DNA from: Sporosarcina sp.
GTDB lineage: Bacteria > Bacillota > Bacilli > Bacillales_A > Planococcaceae
Length of the DNA: 64,000 nt
NCBI GenBank assembly: GCA_029263895.1
Contig: JARIDO010000027.1
Coordinates: forward strand, 60,924 to 124,923
Reading direction: 5' to 3'
Notes under the pieces: model-generated
What the model saw: only the letters and a program-made list of their open reading frames with translations
Told to the model about the DNA's origin: nothing
Database searches by the model: none
Shown here: in pieces, positions 60,301 through 64,000 of the stretch
Numbering within the stretch: the first letter of the stretch is position 1
How the letters are laid out: every line of letters begins with the position of its first letter
Program-made: the position numbers and the translations under genes

Positions 60301-61753
60301 TGCGTTTGAAACAAGTAGATTAGCAGAAAATGAAGTCATTAAAGTGAAGTATGCGGATGCAGCAGGTAACGCAGCAGAACAGATTCTTCAAAATGACGGA
60401 ACGACAATCGACTATGAAGTTGATCAGGAAAGCCTATCACTAGCTGTCGGAGAAACGGCACAATTGACAGTGACAGAAACAATAACGAAACCAGATGGAA
60501 CAACGGAGCAAAAAGACGTATCAGCTGATGCGGTATTCCAAACAGCTAACGCTGCAATCGCAACAGTTGAAGGTCCAATAGTTACAGCCGTTGCACCAGG
60601 TTCAACAGCAGTTGAAGTTACGTATAAAGATTTTACGTTCAATGTTGCTGTTGAAGTTACTGAAGAACAACAAGATATCGTAACTTACGAAGTAAACAAA
60701 AAAGAGCTTTCCCTTGGTGTTGGCCAACAAGAGCAACTAATGGTCACAGAAACAACACAAAAAGCTGACGGATCAATTATCGTAAAAGACATCACAGCAC
60801 AAACCAAATTCAAAGCAGTGAATAACAAAGTTGCTAAAGTGAAAAAAGGACTTGTAACGGCAATTAAAGCAGGGAAAACACAGATTCAAGTTAAGATTCC
60901 AGGCCAAGACACAATTTTGGTTTACGTGGATGTCAAAGAACAACCTCAGGACATCGTGACGTATGAAGTCAATAAAACGAATTTAAAACTAAAAGTAGGA
61001 AAACAAAAACAATTAAAAGTGACAGAAACAACAGTAAAACCAGATGGCACAATCGTGAAAAAAGATGTCACAGCAAAATCTAAATTCAAAGTAATCGACA
61101 ACACGATTGCGACTGTTAAAAAAGGATTGGTTACTGCAAAAAAAGAAGGTAAAACACAAGTGAGAGTCGTGCTACCGAATGGTGAAGTGACACTCGTTTA
61201 CCTAACAGTTAAAGCAGACGCTGAAGAAAACGAACAGACTTACACAGTAAGTGAAGAGGAAATTGCTAAATTCATTAATGACAAAAAAGCGAAGAAAATA
61301 ATTCTTACTGTACCTGATTCACAAAAAGAAATCGCAGTCGAATTCAGCAATGCGGTTTTAAAAAGTATCCTAAAATCTGAAAAAGACGTAGTCCTTCACA
61401 GTAATGGAGCGACATTCACACTTGAAGAAGATATCTTCGATGAACTACAAAAGAAATCATCAGATGCAACAATTACTCTCGGGAAACTGCAAGCGCCAGA
61501 CAACTCGAATGCTCTATCTGATGAATACTCAATAGCCTTCGCAAGAGGACTAGGTGATTCGAAAGTTGACTTAACATCATTAGAAGAAGATATCGAAATA
61601 ACGCTTCCAATCGATGCAACAAAGCTTAATAAGAAGGACAAAGTCAAAGTGCTAAACACGCTTACGAATAAATATGAAAACGGCAAAGTTAAAAATAACA
61701 ATGTCCATTTTGAAACAGAAAAAGCAGGTAGTTTCATCGTCGTTAAAAAATAA
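57305..61753 (+). CDS. Secreted S8 serine protease, Vpr-like, with PA insert and three C-terminal Ig-like (BIG2) repeats
   Basis: Signal peptide; inhibitor I9-like prodomain; VAVLDTGID, SHGTHVAGT, GTSMATPHIAG triad; TTG start 57305 with AAAGGGG. Confidence 0.92.
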   Translation: MKKNRTIKFFSTFLSFVMVLSLLMPISTSAAEQATKAFKASNVDESILQQKAAIAEQLSLLEGEARLHPKLQKVSGDKDVAVIVHLSEKSVALEKGIKNIAGRSLSAVDEKKVRAKVQAQQTKLKKEMKLKKISFKEGYSFDTVLNGFAATVKADDIRKLLEVEGVTLIEPDTEVHAFEDTKASKANASQEKSSLVKNDKIDTKMNTSISFLGIEQLWNEGFEGQGIKVAVLDTGIDSSHPEFAGNYKGGKNFIPHTGSDYARPRADNDGSETSPLDRPANKPEYNERGSSFYTSHGTHVAGTIAAMGNNPYGIKGIAPKVDLYSYRVLGAYGSGSNSGVIKGIDTAVIDQMDVINLSLGGGSNTETDASSFAINNAMLAGTIAAIATGNSGPNRGTIGTPATSRLGIAVGNSTNPETKNNGQAAITAGAYQYSKQLNLMATTFGADLATQLQGEFEIVAVPGAGKATDYNGLDVTGKVALISRGEIAFVDKIAIAKEQGAIATIIHNFAGGSNAPNESGVFLGDSFSFLPTFDMSVTDADAIRAALAAAPGTITFGNFGSTATLGDEVNSSSSRGPTTPNFDIKPDITAPGTNIMSSIPMYGADYPGAVYDQAYDRKTGTSMATPHIAGIAALVQQANPDWNAFDVKVALSNTAKLLDTTKYDVFTQGPGRVDAYAAAHPTILAYAIDTANNADVVVENLKGTVTFGPQSLERDLSVTKQIRVKDMKGLGGDYSVTVDVKKSFADAKLTVDKPTFNLAGEEVINVTLTASQNPNVKAGDELLGYIHITGNDSDVSLPFAADFGGAAADELKDLKITETDLSFNGDGVKDSAVLSFGITGDVSTNFIEIWDIMNPTGGEFKDGYIGYLHASNALPAGSYTLDITGNYYPWTEGVGETKIPDGLYTIDFTGQTISGNPPVLSGYVGPVIVKSQAGTIEGTVSGRQVTGKIVDKYIEYNKELLKYDLDFDLNEKLKASYEVLENDVVKSSGNLVLEQDGAFAFETSRLAENEVIKVKYADAAGNAAEQILQNDGTTIDYEVDQESLSLAVGETAQLTVTETITKPDGTTEQKDVSADAVFQTANAAIATVEGPIVTAVAPGSTAVEVTYKDFTFNVAVEVTEEQQDIVTYEVNKKELSLGVGQQEQLMVTETTQKADGSIIVKDITAQTKFKAVNNKVAKVKKGLVTAIKAGKTQIQVKIPGQDTILVYVDVKEQPQDIVTYEVNKTNLKLKVGKQKQLKVTETTVKPDGTIVKKDVTAKSKFKVIDNTIATVKKGLVTAKKEGKTQVRVVLPNGEVTLVYLTVKADAEENEQTYTVSEEEIAKFINDKKAKKIILTVPDSQKEIAVEFSNAVLKSILKSEKDVVLHSNGATFTLEEDIFDELQKKSSDATITLGKLQAPDNSNALSDEYSIAFARGLGDSKVDLTSLEEDIEITLPIDATKLNKKDKVKVLNTLTNKYENGKVKNNNVHFETEKAGSFIVVKK

Positions 61754-61756
61754 TAG

Positions 61757-61800
61757 AAAACGAACTTCCAAAGACTGCTTTGGAAGTTCGTTTTTTTACT
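61757..61800 (+). terminator. Terminator after S8 protease gene
   Basis: AAACGAACTTCCAAAG...CTTTGGAAGTTCGTTTTTTT. Confidence 0.92.
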
Positions 61801-61889
61801 ATACAAACGTTTTTTAAAAGCCAAAACGGGTACTGTATAGTATAGAATAAGAAGAGAAGATAAAAGGGACCCAAAAAGGAAGTGCAACG

Positions 61890-62501
61890 ATGCTAGAGCA
61901 AAATGGTGAGGCGCACGAGCTGCTGTACAATAAACCAAAACAACAAAATTGGAGCGCTAGAAGAGCCGCTCAAAACAAGAAATACAAAACAACCACGAGA
62001 AAAGTAAGTGATTACGTTGTCTTAGATTTCGAAACAACAGGATTTCGTGCAGGAGCCGATCGCATCATACAAATCGGAGCCATTAAATACATGAACCACA
62101 TTCAAACAGACAGCATCAATACACTCATCAATCCAGAACGTCATATCTCTGTCCGGATCAGTCAACTTACTGGCATCACCAATGAAATGACGGAAGTAGC
62201 ACCTGTTATCGAAAAAAAAATAACCGAACTTATCGAATTCATCGGCGACCTCCCTATTATCGCCCACAACGCATCATTCGACATGGGCTTCCTCTATGCA
62301 CTCGAAAACACAATAGACATCGAGCTTCCACAATACACAGTCATAGACACCGTCAAACTCGCACGAAAGAAAATCACACAAACACCCAATCACAAACTCA
62401 CGACACTGACCCAATACCTACAACTCGAACACAACGCCCACGACGCAATCGGCGACTGCCTAGCAACCGCCGCCATCTACCAATACTGCATCCAACAATA
62501 A
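61890..62501 (+). CDS. DnaQ-like 3'-5' exonuclease (Pol III epsilon/PolC exo domain)
   Basis: VVLDFETTGFRAGADRIIQIGAIKY, IAHNASFDMGFL, HDAIGDCLATAAIYQ. Confidence 0.9.
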   Translation: MLEQNGEAHELLYNKPKQQNWSARRAAQNKKYKTTTRKVSDYVVLDFETTGFRAGADRIIQIGAIKYMNHIQTDSINTLINPERHISVRISQLTGITNEMTEVAPVIEKKITELIEFIGDLPIIAHNASFDMGFLYALENTIDIELPQYTVIDTVKLARKKITQTPNHKLTTLTQYLQLEHNAHDAIGDCLATAAIYQYCIQQ

Positions 62502-62526
62502 AACAGCTTTGCTGTTTTATTGTTGG
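62492..62526 (+). terminator. Hairpin overlapping the exonuclease stop codon
   Basis: CCAACAATAAAACAGC-TTT-GCTGTTTTATTGTTGG, 16-bp stem. Confidence 0.75.
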
Positions 62527-62554
62527 GTGTTATTTGTTTGTATGGCAATTCCTC

Positions 62555-62853
62555 CTTCGCAAATTGTGTCTCGTGCCCGGCAAGTGATGCAAATCGCCCG
62601 CAAACTGTATCCGTGCTCCCGAAAAGCGGTGTGAATCGCCCGCAAGCTGCGTCTCGCGCCCGAAAATTGATGCAAATCGTCCGTAAGTAAACTGTGTCTC
62701 GCGCCCGAAAAGTGGTGCGAATCGCCCGCAAATTGTGTCTCGCGCCCGAAAAGCGATGCGAATCGCCCGCAAGCTGTGTCCGCGCGCCCGAAAAGTGATG
62801 CGAATCGCCCGCAAGTTGTGTCTCGCGCCCGAAAAGTGATGTGAATCGCCCGC
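62555..62853 (+). repeat. 41/42-bp tandem array, locus D (7 units, swapped half-unit cores)
   Basis: Unit CTCGCGCCCGAAAAGTGATGCGAATCGCCCGCAAGTTGTGT; second-half cores at 62596, 62638, 62679 (GTCCG), 62724, 62765, 62807, 62848. Confidence 0.95.
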
Positions 62854-62973
62854 CTGAGACTGTAGATTTAATCCGTACACACAATTTAAAAGTATACAAA
62901 AGTAGCTTTACACAATTCGACTTTAGCAAATTGGATTTTCAATACATTGCCTTTCTGATACTCTAAGCAGGAG

Positions 62974-63969
62974 GTGATGAACATTATCTACAAAACTAGA
63001 ACAATTCCTAAAAGAATTATTGGGAATTATGCACTGCTGCAGAGACTAGACCCCCGCCATGAAAAAATTGCGTTCATTTTAGAAGACTATAAAAATAGGA
63101 AAGCAGGTTTTGGCGGGGAGAAGTATTTTGATAAGCAATTAACAGAGTTTAAACCCCAATATCCCCACGCAATTTTGCATGATGTTTGCTTGAAACAAGA
63201 TGGTAGCTATTTTCAAATGGACTCAATCTTAATTACGCCTGAATCAATAATTATATTCGAAGTGAAAAACTTTGCAGGTAAAATTGTAGTCACGCAAAAT
63301 CCACAGCAATTTATTAAGGTAAATCCTACTGACCAACGTAAAGTTATCAAAAACCCCATAACTGAGCTTGATCGTAAAGAATTTCATTTAACAAACTGGT
63401 TGCAACAAAGAGGCTTTAATCTTCCAATCGAAAAAATTGTTGTATTCGCTTATCTTAATGAATTTCAAATAGAAAACACAATTGATGCAACGGTTTTATT
63501 CACCTACGAAGTTGTAAACCATTTAAGATCTATCGCTATAAAAAAAGAAAACCTTACTAAGAAACAGATACACAATTTAGCGATACAACTAAAGAGTTGT
63601 CATGAGGAGTATAACCCTTTTCCTATGTTGAAAACATTAGGAATCCAACAAAATGAACTTCTAACAGGTGTCATTTGTACTAATTGTAAATATCAAAATA
63701 TGATATGGAATAGAGTGCATTTCCGCTGCACAAGATGCAATCATACTAAAACGCTTTTAGAATCTGCTATTTTCTCAGATTGGATGTCTCTAATTGGTAA
63801 TACGATTACGAACAAACAGTTTCGAGAATTTTCGTTACTACCTTCATCAAGCGTCGCCAAGCGAATGCTCAAACATCCACTCCTAACAAAACTAGATAAA
63901 GGGAAATCTACTTACTACGAAATAAATCCAACGTTACTCAACCAAGATGAAACGCTTCACAACTTGTGA
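62974..63969 (+). CDS. NERD-domain protein with C-terminal zinc ribbon
   Basis: GGEKYFDKQL...HDVCLKQDGSYFQMDSILITPESIIIFEVKNFAG; CTNCKYQN...FRCTRCNHTK. Confidence 0.85.
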   Translation: MMNIIYKTRTIPKRIIGNYALLQRLDPRHEKIAFILEDYKNRKAGFGGEKYFDKQLTEFKPQYPHAILHDVCLKQDGSYFQMDSILITPESIIIFEVKNFAGKIVVTQNPQQFIKVNPTDQRKVIKNPITELDRKEFHLTNWLQQRGFNLPIEKIVVFAYLNEFQIENTIDATVLFTYEVVNHLRSIAIKKENLTKKQIHNLAIQLKSCHEEYNPFPMLKTLGIQQNELLTGVICTNCKYQNMIWNRVHFRCTRCNHTKTLLESAIFSDWMSLIGNTITNKQFREFSLLPSSSVAKRMLKHPLLTKLDKGKSTYYEINPTLLNQDETLHNL

Positions 63970-63983
63970 AGCGTCTTTTTTTT
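63952..63983 (+). terminator. Terminator after NERD gene
   Basis: ACGCTTCAC-AACTT-GTGAAGCGTCTTTTTTT. Confidence 0.9.
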
Positions 63984-64000
63984 GAATAAAACCACTCGCT

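Overview
This 64-kb window is a chromosomal segment of an endospore-forming Bacillales bacterium. Protein style and gene order suggest a Planococcaceae/Sporosarcina-like genome (inference). Most of it is the conserved fadF - mmgABC/icmF - rpoE - pyrG - spo0F - fbaA - murAB - glpX - rho - rpmE - tdk - prfA - prmC - spoIIR - ywlCDE - rpiB - glyA - upp - mnaA - atpIBEFHAGDC - murAA - spoIID - spoIIQ - spoIIID - mbl - flhOP - fabZ - ywpF - ssbB - ywqAB backbone. It is followed by a less conserved stretch: an IDEAL-like protein, a Yip1-like plus membrane-fusion-protein pair, a 1.5k-residue S8 protease with three Ig-like repeats, a DnaQ-like exonuclease and a NERD protein. I saw no rRNA, tRNA, prophage, transposase or cas genes. 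The most notable non-genic signal is a family of GC-rich tandem arrays at four loci (about 8.98, 28.42, 46.91 and 62.56 kb). The unit is 41 bp and consists of two 20/21-bp half-units, each carrying a GCCCG(A/C)AA core. All four arrays have the same orientation, and each lies just downstream of an intrinsic terminator of a + strand gene. Locus C holds 12 copies in exact 41-bp register. Other observations include a pyrG reiterative-transcription attenuator, a cre site at the fatty-acid operon, a FadR-like operator before icmF, a palindromic element inside the atpD-atpC spacer, a run of three hairpins after ssbB, and an RBS-sequestering hairpin before mntP.
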